From Flavobacterium sp. (GTDB lineage: Bacteria > Bacteroidota > Bacteroidia > Flavobacteriales > Flavobacteriaceae), in the NCBI RefSeq assembly GCF_039595935.1, contig NZ_JBCNKR010000006.1, positions 2,576,001 through 2,640,000 of the forward strand: a stretch of DNA of 64,000 bases, in the 5' to 3' direction. Positions 1-8,361 of the stretch are shown one piece after another (within the stretch, counting starts at the first letter, position 1; each line of letters begins with the position of its first letter). The position numbers and the translations under genes are program-made. A model generated the notes under the pieces. It made no database searches, had not been told where the DNA came from, and saw only the letters and a program-made list of their open reading frames with translations.

Positions 1-1236
1 GAACAGACTTTTAAACAAACAGATCCTGCGCCAAGATATCATGCCAGAGATGCAGCGATTGTATTGGGTAATTTTCATAAAGCCAAAGTATTGTTAGGTT
101 CAGCCACGCCAAGTATTGAGACCTATTTTAATACACAAAACGATAAATACGGTTTGGTTACGCTTACCGAAAGATATAAAAATGTCCGCATGCCTGAAGT
201 GGTTTTGGTTGACTTAAAAGACAAGCATTTCAGGAAAAGAATGACGGGGCATTTTAGCGATCTTTTAATTGAAGAAATTACTGAGGCTTTGTCTTTGGGT
301 GAACAGGTAATTTTGTTTCAAAACAGAAGAGGTTATTCCCCTATAATAGAATGTCTAACCTGCGGACATGTTCCGCATTGTCAGCAATGTGATGTAAGTT
401 TGACTTTTCATAAATTTAAAAATCAGCTTCGCTGTCATTATTGTGGATATTCTATTGCTAAACCAACTAACTGCCATAGCTGCTCAAGTATTGATTTAAC
501 AACGAAAGGTTTTGGTACGGAACAAATAGAGCAGGAGTTAGTGTCTCTTTTTCCAAAGGCTAAGACCGCCAGAATGGATCAGGATACGACTCGTGGTAAA
601 TTTGGTTTTGAAAAGATTATCGATAACTTTAAAAATAGAGAGATCGATATTTTAGTCGGAACACAAATGCTGGCTAAAGGTTTGGATTTTGATAATGTCA
701 GTTTGGTCGGAATTATGAATGCCGATAATATGCTGCATCATCCTGATTTTAGAGCCTTCGAGCGTAGTTTTCAAATGATGACACAAGTGGCAGGAAGGGC
801 AGGAAGATCTGAAAAACAAGGAAAAGTTGTGATTCAAACCTATAATCCAAATCACAATACAATACAGCAGGTTACCAATCATAATTATATAGGTATGTAT
901 AAAGAGCAATTATACGACCGTCAAATCTATAAATATCCGCCTTATTTCAGAATCATAAAACTGACTTTGAAACATCGTGATTATGATAAATTAAAAGAAG
1001 GATCAATGTGGCTGTATCAGGTTTTGAGTCAAAACCTGGGTATGCCGGTATTAGGTCCGGAAGAACCCGCAATAAGCAGAATCCGAAATGAATATATACG
1101 AACTATATTAATTAAGATTCCGCAGAACCTGCATTTGGGGAACACAAAAAAAACTATCCAGAAAATGTTGAATAGTTTTGAAGCTGTGGCTCAATACAGA
1201 TCTATAAAAGTTGTTGTAAATGTCGATTTTTATTAA
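1..1236 (+). CDS. priA: Primosomal protein N' (replication restart helicase PriA), 3' part
   Basis: The reading frame is open from base 1, so the gene starts before the window; 411 codons of the C-terminal part are present. PriA is a 3'-5' superfamily 2 helicase that reloads the replisome at stalled forks. Visible are the motif GSATPS just after the window edge, the zinc-binding region with four CxxC-type pairs (about bases 352-490), and the helicase C-terminal motifs GTQMLAKGLDF and QVAGRAGR. The TTG at base 64 is internal, not a start. The stop overlaps the stop of the convergent LytTR regulator by 4 bp, so the two genes end tail to tail with no terminator between them. Identification is firm from the zinc-binding region and motifs. 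Confidence 0.96.
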   Translation, partial: EQTFKQTDPAPRYHARDAAIVLGNFHKAKVLLGSATPSIETYFNTQNDKYGLVTLTERYKNVRMPEVVLVDLKDKHFRKRMTGHFSDLLIEEITEALSLGEQVILFQNRRGYSPIIECLTCGHVPHCQQCDVSLTFHKFKNQLRCHYCGYSIAKPTNCHSCSSIDLTTKGFGTEQIEQELVSLFPKAKTARMDQDTTRGKFGFEKIIDNFKNREIDILVGTQMLAKGLDFDNVSLVGIMNADNMLHHPDFRAFERSFQMMTQVAGRAGRSEKQGKVVIQTYNPNHNTIQQVTNHNYIGMYKEQLYDRQIYKYPPYFRIIKLTLKHRDYDKLKEGSMWLYQVLSQNLGMPVLGPEEPAISRIRNEYIRTILIKIPQNLHLGNTKKTIQKMLNSFEAVAQYRSIKVVVNVDFY

Positions 1237-1931
1237 CTCGGCGTAGATAACGCTTTTACTAAATCTTCTTTTTTGTTTCGGCTTAGCGGAATTTTGGTAA
1301 TTCCAATTTCGGCAAACTTACTATTAAAACGCTCTACCTTGTCAATATTGATAATGTAAGACTTATGTACGCGAATGAATTTGTCTTTTGATAAATCATT
1401 TTCAAAAGATTTCATCGTAGAAAGTACCAGATTACTGTCGTCTTCGGTAACTACTCTTACATAATCTCCAAAAGCCTCGATCCATTTGATTTTAGCCGTA
1501 AATATTTTAAGTTTTTTAAGGTTACTTTTAATGAAAATATGTTCGCCTTCTTCTTCTTTAACTTCTTTTTTAAGAAGATGCATATCAATGGCTCTTTTTA
1601 CAGAAGCGTTAAAGCGGTCTACCGCGATTGGTTTTTGCAGATAATCAGTAGCATCATAATCAAAAGCTTTTAAAGCATATTCAGCTTTAGAAGTAATAAA
1701 TATAATTTGTGGTTTAGATTTTAAACCGTCAAGAAAATCAAAGCCATTAATAACTGGCATTTCTATATCCAGAAATATTAAGTCGATATTATTTAATGAG
1801 ATACAACTTTTTGCTTCTATTGCATTAGAAAAATCCCCGATTAAATGCAAACCTGGGTGATTATTAACTAATTTTGCAATAATTGTCCTTTGTATAGAAC
1901 TATCATCTACAACAACACAGTTTAGTTTCAT
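1233..1931 (-). CDS. LytTR-family response regulator
   Basis: A 232-residue two-domain regulator. Residues 1-120 form a receiver domain with the acidic pair D9/D10, phospho-acceptor D55 (in FLDIEMP), T80 and K100 followed by P. Residues about 130-230 match the LytTR DNA-binding domain (a stretch with IKWIEAFGDYVRV and IRVHKSYIINID). Such proteins act with a histidine kinase, in Bacteroidetes often of the LytS/YehU-like type. No kinase is adjacent here, so the partner is unlinked. The gene stands alone and converges on priA. Target genes cannot be told from the sequence. Confidence 0.93.
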   Translation of the reverse strand: MKLNCVVVDDSSIQRTIIAKLVNNHPGLHLIGDFSNAIEAKSCISLNNIDLIFLDIEMPVINGFDFLDGLKSKPQIIFITSKAEYALKAFDYDATDYLQKPIAVDRFNASVKRAIDMHLLKKEVKEEEGEHIFIKSNLKKLKIFTAKIKWIEAFGDYVRVVTEDDSNLVLSTMKSFENDLSKDKFIRVHKSYIINIDKVERFNSKFAEIGITKIPLSRNKKEDLVKALSTPS

Positions 1932-2047
1932 AACATTTAAATTTAGAATAAATTCAGGATAGCAGTAGTAAATGTATAGTTTTTTTGGAAAATAAACTAA
2001 AAACGGCGTACATTTTTTGCATTATGACGAATAATAGAAAAAAAGTG

Positions 2048-2077
2048 TTGGTTATTTAAAAATAATGCTTACTTTTG
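2048..2077 (+). promoter_or_regulatory. Promoter of the rpsF-rpsR-rplI operon
   Basis: TACTTTTG at 2070-2077 matches the Bacteroidetes -7 consensus TAnnTTTG exactly, with TTG at 2048-2050 as a -33 element 19 bp upstream. Transcription would start near 2083, leaving a leader of about 25 nt with no obvious Shine-Dalgarno sequence. Confidence 0.75.
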
Positions 2078-2108
2078 CACCCAATTTTAACAAATAAATA
2101 TTGTATTT

Positions 2109-2450
2109 ATGAATCATTATGAAACTGTTTTCATTTTAAATCCCGTTTTATCTGAGGTTCAGGTGAAGGAAACAGTAACGAAATTTGAAGAATTTCTTAC
2201 TAGTAGAGGAGCTGAAATGGTATCAAAAGAGGATTGGGGTCTTAAAAAAATGGCTTACGAAATCCAAAACAAAAAAAGTGGTTTTTATCACTTATTTGAG
2301 TTCAAAGTAGCTGGAGAAGTTCTACTTGCTTTTGAAACTGAATTTAGACGTGACGAAAGAGTTATGCGTTTCTTAACTGTAAGTTTAGACAAACATGCTA
2401 TTTCATGGGCGGAAAGAAGAAGAGCAAAATTAAAATCTACTAAAGCGTAA
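2109..2450 (+). CDS. rpsF: 30S ribosomal protein S6
   Basis: A 113-residue S6 protein, of usual length, which sits on the platform of the small subunit as a heterodimer with S18. The start [16 protein letters not shown] is typical of the family, as is the [18 protein letters not shown] segment. It is the first gene of a compact ribosomal operon; rpsR follows after 5 bp and rplI after a further 66 bp. The strong promoter upstream fits high expression. In many bacteria the S6:S18 complex binds its own mRNA leader, but the short leader here shows no such structure that I could recognise. Confidence 0.98.
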   Translation: MNHYETVFILNPVLSEVQVKETVTKFEEFLTSRGAEMVSKEDWGLKKMAYEIQNKKSGFYHLFEFKVAGEVLLAFETEFRRDERVMRFLTVSLDKHAISWAERRRAKLKSTKA

Positions 2451-2455
2451 TTATT

Positions 2456-2752
2456 ATGTCTACAATTGAGCAATCTGCAAAAGGAAAAAAAGACGGAGAT
2501 ATCAGATATTTAACGCCTTTAAACATTGAAACTAACAAAACTAAAAAGTATTGCCGTTTCAAAAAATCTGGAATCAAATATATCGATTATAAAGATGCTG
2601 ATTTCTTATTGAAATTCGTTAACGAGCAAGGGAAAATTCTTCCTCGTCGTTTAACCGGAACTTCATTAAAATACCAAAGAAAAGTTTCTGTAGCTGTAAA
2701 AAGAGCTCGTCACTTAGCTTTAATGCCATACGTGGCCGATTTATTAAAATAA
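2456..2752 (+). CDS. rpsR: 30S ribosomal protein S18
   Basis: A 98-residue S18 protein, longer at its N-terminus than the E. coli form, as is common in Bacteroidetes. The core from about residue 30 onward is diagnostic: [17 protein letters not shown], then [12 protein letters not shown] and the basic end with [10 protein letters not shown]. It begins 5 bp after rpsF, so the two are surely co-transcribed and probably translationally coupled, in keeping with S6 and S18 binding the ribosome as a pair. Nothing unusual was seen in composition or length apart from the extended N-terminus. Confidence 0.98.
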
Positions 2753-2818
2753 TTAAAAACTCTAGTCGCTGGTTTCTGTTAAGTCAGAACCTAACTTCTA
2801 AAATATAAGGACAACAAC

Positions 2819-3259
2819 ATGGAACTTATTTTAAAACAAGACGTACAAAACTTAGGATTTAAAGATGATGTAGTATCTGTAAAACCTGGTTACGGTCGTA
2901 ACTTTTTAATTCCTCAAGGTTTTGCTGTATTAGCAACTCCTTCTGCTAAAAAAGTTTTAGCTGAAAACCTAAAACAAAGAGCACACAAAGAAGCTAAAAT
3001 TGTTGCTGATGCTAAAGCTTTAGCTGAAACTATTAAAGCTCTTGAAATTAAAATTACTGCAAAAGCTGGTGGAGAGAAACTTTTTGGTTCTATCACAAAC
3101 ATTGATATCGCAGAGGCATTAGAGAAATCTGGTAACACTATCGATAGAAAATTCATCACTAGCGGTATCGTTAAACGTATTGGAAAATACAACGCAACTA
3201 TCCGTTTACACAGAGATGTTATCGTTGAATTACCATACGAGATCATTGCTGAAAAATAA
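2819..3259 (+). CDS. rplI: 50S ribosomal protein L9
   Basis: A 146-residue L9 protein with the two-domain layout of the family. The N-terminal globular RNA-binding domain (MELILKQDVQNLGFKDD, then VKPGYGRNFLIPQG) is followed by a long alanine- and lysine-rich connecting helix (about residues 45-75) and a C-terminal domain ending IVELPYEIIAEK. L9 binds 23S rRNA near the L1 stalk and helps hold reading frame. It is the last gene of the rpsF-rpsR-rplI operon; a strong hairpin terminator follows. Confidence 0.98.
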   Translation: MELILKQDVQNLGFKDDVVSVKPGYGRNFLIPQGFAVLATPSAKKVLAENLKQRAHKEAKIVADAKALAETIKALEIKITAKAGGEKLFGSITNIDIAEALEKSGNTIDRKFITSGIVKRIGKYNATIRLHRDVIVELPYEIIAEK

Positions 3260-3290
3260 CATCTTGTTAACTTCTTGTTAATAAAATATA

Positions 3291-3319
3291 AAAATCACTC
3301 TTAGGAGTGATTTTTTTTT
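3291..3319 (+). terminator. Rho-independent terminator after rplI
   Basis: AAAATCACTC (3291-3300) pairs perfectly with GAGTGATTTT (3305-3314) around a TTAG tetraloop, followed by a T run. It closes the ribosomal operon just before the TonB receptor promoter. Confidence 0.9.
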
Positions 3320-3322
3320 ACC

Positions 3323-3352
3323 TAATTTTGAGTGAAATAACTTACTCAAAAT
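3323..3352 (+). promoter_or_regulatory. Promoter with overlapping palindrome, TonB receptor gene
   Basis: TAATTTTG (3323-3330) fits the TAnnTTTG -7 element. ATTTTGAGT (3325-3333) is inverted perfectly as ACTCAAAAT (3344-3352); allowing one mismatch the arms extend to 12 bp. The palindrome covers the -7 box and the probable transcription start, so it could be an operator or a 5'-end hairpin. No good -33 element is visible because the rplI terminator occupies that position. Confidence 0.5.
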
Positions 3353-3359
3353 CAGGAAA

Positions 3360-6300
3360 ATGAAAAAAATCTTTGTATTATTGTTATGTTTGCTGGGTTT
3401 AACGGTTGTTACCGCGCAAACAACTACTTCGAGTATTAAGGGGATTGTAAAAAGTTCGACCAATGAACTTTTACCCGGAGCAGGAATCCTTGCGGTTCAT
3501 ACTCCAACAGGAACTAAATATTCTGCCGTTTCTAATGAAGACGGAAGATTTAGTATTTTAAACATGAGAATTGGAGGGCCTTACAAAATTGTAGTCTCTT
3601 TTGTGGGCTTTCAAAACGAAGAATATACAGATGTATATCTTGATCTGGGTAAACCTTTTAATTTGGATGTTCAATTGGCAGATCAAAGTCAGGCACTCGA
3701 AGAGGTAAAGGTTACGGCAAAAGACAAAGTTTTTAAAAGTGGAAAAACAGGTGCAGAAACCACAATTGGAAGAAGAGAATTAACTGCTCTGCCTACAATT
3801 TCAAGATCTGCAGAAGATTTTACACGTTTGGAGCCAACGGCCAGCGGCGGTTCTTTTGGAGGAAGAAACGATCAGTATAATAACTACTCTTTAAATGGTG
3901 CGGTATTCAATAATCCGTTTGGATTAGATGCTGCCACTCCTGGAGGACAAACTGGAGCTCAGCCAATTTCGCTAGATGCAATTGAGCAAATTCAGGTAGC
4001 AACTGCTCCTTATGATGTTACATTGTCCGGTTTTACAGGAGCTTCTGTAAATGCAGTTACAAAATCGGGAACTAATGAATTTCATGGAACGGCTTATGCT
4101 TTTTATAGAAATCAGGATTTAACTGGAGATAAAATTAAAGGCGAAAAAATCTTTGTGCCGTCATTAGAGCAGACACAAGCTGGTTTTAGTTTAGGTGCGC
4201 CTATTATAAAAGATAAGCTTTTTATTTTCGGGAATTTTGAAATTGATAACAGAAGCGATCTTGGCTCAAATTTCGTTGCCAACAACAACGATGGTGTTAC
4301 GGGAATCAATGAATCAAGAGTTTTGGAATCTGATTTAATTGCGGTTTCTGATGCATTGGCAAAATTAGGATATAATACGGGGGCTTATCAGGGTTTTAAA
4401 CACAAATCAAATTCAAGTAAAGGGATTATTAAAGTTGACTGGAATATCAACGATAATCATAAACTGGCTGTTATTTATAATTTCCTTGATGCTTCAAAAG
4501 ATAAACCGGCTCACCCAACAGCTTTAGGTTTTAGAGGGCCAAGTGCTTCAATCTTACAATTTCAAAATTCCGGATATCAGATTAATAATAAGTTAAGCTC
4601 GTTTTTACTTGAGTTAAACTCAAAATTCAGCGAATCGGTTTCAAATAAATTACAGGCAGGTTATACTCATTTTAATGATTACAGAGATCCATTTTCTGTT
4701 CCGGCTCCTGTAATTAATATTCAGGATGGGGCTGGATCTAATTATATTATTGCGGGGCATGAACCTTTTTCTATTAATAATACATTAGATCAAAAAGTAA
4801 TTCAAATTACAGATAACCTGACTTATACGGTTGGGAAACACGTTTTTACTTTTGGAACTTCTTTTGAAAAATTTGAATTTAAAAATTCTTTTAATTTAGC
4901 TGGTTATGACAATTTTGGAAATCCGAATGGTTATGCGGGAACTTTTTTTACACCGTATTTCACAGTTCAGGATTTCTTAAATGATGCTGCGCAGCCTTAC
5001 GCTACAAGTATTATTGCGCAAAATCTTCAGTATGCTCAGGATACTTATAATACTAAAAGTCAATTTGCTGTGGGCAGCGATGGTGGCTGGAAACTCGCTG
5101 AGCTTAATGTTGGTCAGTGGGCATTTTATGCACAGGACGATATTAGTGTAAGTGATAATTTTAAATTAGCTATAGGTTTAAGAATTGATAAGCCTTTGTA
5201 TTTCAATACAGCAGATTTAATTCAGAAATATATTGATACTGATAACGGCGGTTCAGGAAGAGATAATAATATTGATTATTACGATCCTCAAACTGGGCAG
5301 GCGGTAAAATTAATTTCTACAGATTTACCGAGCGATAGAATTCTCTGGTCGCCAAGAATTGGTTTTAACTGGGATGTAAAAAACGACGCAACTTCTCAGC
5401 TTCGCGGAGGATCGGGAATTTTTACCGGAAGAATTCCGTTTGTTTGGTTAGGAAATCAGGTAAGTGGTGCTGATGATAGTTTCTTTCAAATTATGGATCC
5501 GGATTATAAGTGGCCTCAGGTTTGGAGAACAAGTTTAGGTTACGATCATAGATTTAAAAGTAATTATATTGTTACTTTAGATTTGTCTTTTAATAAAGAT
5601 ATTAATGCGGTTCACGTACAAAACTGGGGATTAAAACCTCCAACAGGAACTTTGGCAGGTGTGGATAACAGGCCTATTTATGTAGCAGCCGATCACGGGG
5701 CGAATAATGCTTACGTAATGACGAATTCTGGTAAAGGAAGTGCTTTTAATGCTTCTGTTAAAGTACAGAAAAATTTCGAAAATGGTTTGTATGCCAGTGC
5801 TGCTTATAATTATTTGTCGTCAAAAGATGTTAACTCTATTGAGGCTGAGATTACGGGTGATGCTTTTTCTTTTAATCCGGCATTAGGAAATGTAAATAAT
5901 GATGTGTTGTCTAATTCTAAATATGGCGATAATCATCGTTTTATAGGAGTTGCTTCAAAAAAATGGAAATATGGCAGCGATAAATGGGCGACTACGGTTT
6001 CTACATTTTTAGAATATGCTCAGGGAGGACGTTTTACGTATACTTACGGAGGTGATATTAATGGAGATGGTTCTTCGGTAAATGATTTAATTTATATTCC
6101 AACAACTGCGGAAATTGCTCAAATGAATTTTAGCGGGGCAGGTCAGGCAGAAGCTTTTGATAAATTTATTTCGCAGGATAAATATATGAGAGACAGAAGA
6201 GGGCAGTATGCAGAGCGTTACGGTGCGATATCTCCGTGGAGAGGAAGATGTGATTTGAAATTGATGCAGGATTATAATTTTAAATATTCATCAGCATCTG

Positions 6301-6530
6301 AAAAAACAAATACAATTCAGTTTAGTATCGATATTTTGAATTTTGGAAATCTAATAAATTCGGATTGGGGAGTTGTTCAGACTCCAACCAGCGTTCAGCC
6401 AATTGGGGTTGCTGTTGCTGGAAATACACCAACTTATACGTTTAATAATACATTGGTTAAAACGTTTAGTTATGATGCTAGTTTAACGTCTAGATGGCAG
6501 GCTCAATTTGGTATCAGATACATTTTTTAG
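3360..6530 (+). CDS. TonB-dependent receptor, Oar-like, with N-terminal carboxypeptidase-regulatory-like domain
   Basis: A 1056-residue outer-membrane receptor. Residues 1-20 are a signal peptide ending TAQ. About residues 22-110 form a carboxypeptidase-regulatory-like beta-sandwich (SSIKGIVKSSTNELLPGAGI), common in Bacteroidetes receptors. A plug domain follows (ALEEVKVTAKDKV onward, with ALDAIEQIQV-type and NAVTKSGTNEFHG motifs), then a large beta-barrel ending in the aromatic GIRYIF expected for outer-membrane insertion. The barrel resembles the Oar family rather than SusC. No SusD partner is adjacent, so a glycan-uptake role is not supported; the ligand is unknown. The gene stands alone between two terminators. 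Confidence 0.92.
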   Translation: MKKIFVLLLCLLGLTVVTAQTTTSSIKGIVKSSTNELLPGAGILAVHTPTGTKYSAVSNEDGRFSILNMRIGGPYKIVVSFVGFQNEEYTDVYLDLGKPFNLDVQLADQSQALEEVKVTAKDKVFKSGKTGAETTIGRRELTALPTISRSAEDFTRLEPTASGGSFGGRNDQYNNYSLNGAVFNNPFGLDAATPGGQTGAQPISLDAIEQIQVATAPYDVTLSGFTGASVNAVTKSGTNEFHGTAYAFYRNQDLTGDKIKGEKIFVPSLEQTQAGFSLGAPIIKDKLFIFGNFEIDNRSDLGSNFVANNNDGVTGINESRVLESDLIAVSDALAKLGYNTGAYQGFKHKSNSSKGIIKVDWNINDNHKLAVIYNFLDASKDKPAHPTALGFRGPSASILQFQNSGYQINNKLSSFLLELNSKFSESVSNKLQAGYTHFNDYRDPFSVPAPVINIQDGAGSNYIIAGHEPFSINNTLDQKVIQITDNLTYTVGKHVFTFGTSFEKFEFKNSFNLAGYDNFGNPNGYAGTFFTPYFTVQDFLNDAAQPYATSIIAQNLQYAQDTYNTKSQFAVGSDGGWKLAELNVGQWAFYAQDDISVSDNFKLAIGLRIDKPLYFNTADLIQKYIDTDNGGSGRDNNIDYYDPQTGQAVKLISTDLPSDRILWSPRIGFNWDVKNDATSQLRGGSGIFTGRIPFVWLGNQVSGADDSFFQIMDPDYKWPQVWRTSLGYDHRFKSNYIVTLDLSFNKDINAVHVQNWGLKPPTGTLAGVDNRPIYVAADHGANNAYVMTNSGKGSAFNASVKVQKNFENGLYASAAYNYLSSKDVNSIEAEITGDAFSFNPALGNVNNDVLSNSKYGDNHRFIGVASKKWKYGSDKWATTVSTFLEYAQGGRFTYTYGGDINGDGSSVNDLIYIPTTAEIAQMNFSGAGQAEAFDKFISQDKYMRDRRGQYAERYGAISPWRGRCDLKLMQDYNFKYSSASEKTNTIQFSIDILNFGNLINSDWGVVQTPTSVQPIGVAVAGNTPTYTFNNTLVKTFSYDASLTSRWQAQFGIRYIF

Positions 6531-6552
6531 TAAAGTAAAAAAAGTTATAAAT

Positions 6553-6582
6553 TTGCCCTCGCATTTGTGAGGGCTTTTTTTT
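6553..6582 (+). terminator. Rho-independent terminator after the TonB receptor
   Basis: GCCCTC (6555-6560) pairs with GAGGGC (6569-6574), extended inward by two more pairs to a short ATTT loop, and is followed by an eight-T run. Confidence 0.9.
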
Positions 6583-6647
6583 ATGAATTAAAATGAAGCT
6601 TAAATATCCATACTCTTTTTTAGAGTGTTTTTAATACTAAAAGATAA

Positions 6648-7121
6648 ATGAAGTACGCAAGATTAACAAAAGAACAATTTGATGAATTACACTCCGAATT
6701 TGCGAGCTTTTTAGCTACGCAGGCTATTGATAAAGCAGAATGGGATTCTCTTAAAATAAATAAGCCTGAAGTGGCAGAGCAGGAGCTTGATGTTTTTTCT
6801 GATTTGATTTGGGAAGGTGTTTTGGGAAGAGCTGAGTTTTTAGAGCATTTTTCAAAAAGTCATATTTTCCTATTTCAATGTTTTGATACTTATGTTCAGT
6901 CGATTGTACTGAAATCATTAGTTCCGGAAACTGACTTTTTAACTAAAGAAGGTTTGCAGTGGCTGAGTGATAATATGTTTACGGATAATATCGAAATGAA
7001 AGTTGGAAAAAAGGTATTTACGGAAGAAAGAAATGCTTCAATTTTTGAATTAATCAAGCAAGGTGCTTTTTTAAGTGATGGTCAATTATTTACGCAGATA
7101 AATACAATTTTAGAATCTTAA
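6648..7121 (+). CDS. Conserved Bacteroidetes protein, DUF6495-like
   Basis: A 157-residue soluble, acidic protein with no signal peptide or membrane segment. It reads as helical throughout, beginning MKYARLTKEQFDELHSEF and containing VFSDLIWEGVLGRAEFLEHFSK. From memory it matches a family of unknown function found across Flavobacteriia (DUF6495); that assignment has not been checked by search. It is flanked by terminators on both sides, so it forms a single-gene unit downstream of, but separate from, the TonB receptor. No function can be proposed from sequence. Confidence 0.75.
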   Translation: MKYARLTKEQFDELHSEFASFLATQAIDKAEWDSLKINKPEVAEQELDVFSDLIWEGVLGRAEFLEHFSKSHIFLFQCFDTYVQSIVLKSLVPETDFLTKEGLQWLSDNMFTDNIEMKVGKKVFTEERNASIFELIKQGAFLSDGQLFTQINTILES

Positions 7122-7151
7122 GTTGTAATGTATTCATCTTTAGGTTTTTAG

Positions 7152-7191
7152 AAAAGGTTAAGCAATTATGTTAAATTGTTTAACCTTTTTT
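7152..7191 (+). terminator. Rho-independent terminator after the DUF6495-like gene
   Basis: AAAAGGTTAA (7152-7161) pairs with TTAACCTTTT (7180-7189), and an inner AATT/AATT pair (7164-7167 with 7174-7177) shortens the loop. A T run follows. Confidence 0.85.
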
Positions 7192-8361
7192 ACTTTTTTA
7201 ACTTTTGTTTAATTTTTTAGTTTTTTTTATACCCGTATTTCTACGTGTTTTTTTCAAAATCTTCAAAGTTTTGTGTTTTTATGCAAAAAGATCTAAGTTG
7301 GTGGTAATCAGAGGTTAAAAATGTTAAATTTCAATCGATTGAAATGATATTTTTATAGCTTTTTTCTTTCAATTTATTATTTTAACATAAAAAAGTTACC
7401 ATTCGTCGAGCATAGAGAATATCGCTGTTTTTCGCTTTAAACCTCCGTTTTTTCTTATATTTAGCTAATGTTTTTATTTTTAATGTTTTATTCAATTTTA
7501 AAAAAATAAGAATTTTACACTTGTTTTATTGTTTTGTTTTTTATAATTTTAGAATACAAAAGTTAAACAAAATGTTTTATCTGTTTTTTATAAGTAAAAA
7601 GATAATTTAAACTTTAGCTTTTTTAAACAATAATAGAATTTAGGAATGTAATAAATTATAATAAAATTGAATTTTAAATAATAACTCAAATCGCCTGCTT
7701 ATGGAACTGACATTTACTTTTTTAATCAAGTTTGCATTAGGTTTTCATTTTATTTCAGCTTTATTTTTTATTATTTTGAAGAAAAACAAACTTCTTCTTC
7801 CTTTTGATTTTCCTTCTTTAATTTCAAACTTTCATAAAAAGTTTCCCAATTTATATTTTCAATATTTTAATTACGATCGACATTATTGTTGACGCTGTTT
7901 TTTCATGACATTTTGGTTATGGACAATAGTATTTAATTATTCAAATTTTTGAATGTAATTCTAAAATGAATAATTCATTAGAAAGAGTAATCAACTTTCT
8001 ATTAAATTTTGAAATAATTAAATAGTATTGAATTAAAAAAATCTCCCCTCGTACACTTTAAATTTTCTTTTTTGAAAATTAATTCTATAACAAATCACTT
8101 CATTAGGAAGATTGATGCAGATCAGTATTTCCCAAAAGTTTCGGGATGTTATTTATTTCCAGGAAATAAAAAGCACTCATTAGTGTACTTCGGTACAATT
8201 GATACAACGTAGTTTTTTTGAAATTTTAAATTATAGTCTTTATGTGCTAAGGATTTGTTTTAGGTTTTAACCAATTGATTTTTAACGTTTTTTTTAATTG
8301 TGTAAGCATACGTGCTTATTGCAACAGGTATTTTATTGTCCATTTTCTAATCTTCCAAATT
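7192..8361. other. Long AT-rich intergenic region upstream of the adhesin gene
   Basis: About 1.17 kb with no convincing gene. The one open frame (7701-7892, 63 codons) is low complexity, rich in Phe, Leu and Lys, and has no promoter or family match; I do not call it. Most of the stretch is very AT-rich, but 8130-8200 is more balanced and holds a cluster of small palindromes (entered separately). No clear TAnnTTTG promoter for the adhesin was found, so its start site may lie well upstream or rely on a degenerate element such as TAGTCTTTATG near 8234. Confidence 0.6.
8152..8197 (+). promoter_or_regulatory. Cluster of palindromes in the adhesin 5' region
   Basis: TTTATTTCC (8152-8160), one A, then GGAAATAAA (8162-8170) is a perfect 19-bp palindrome. 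It is followed by CACT-CATT-AGTG (8174-8185) and, sharing its last bases, TGTAC-TTCG-GTACA (8184-8197), a stem capped by a stable UUCG-type tetraloop. The last two hairpins cannot form together. This may be a structured leader or an operator; the distance to the ATG is about 165 bp. Confidence 0.4.

Noticed and set aside
7701-7892. 63-codon frame in the long spacer before the adhesin
   Set aside because: Low-complexity Phe/Leu/Lys-rich translation, no promoter, no family resemblance; expected by chance in AT-rich DNA.
8275-8361. Earlier start for the adhesin at 8275
   Set aside because: Starts with a non-ATG codon and would bury the clear signal peptide that begins at 8362.
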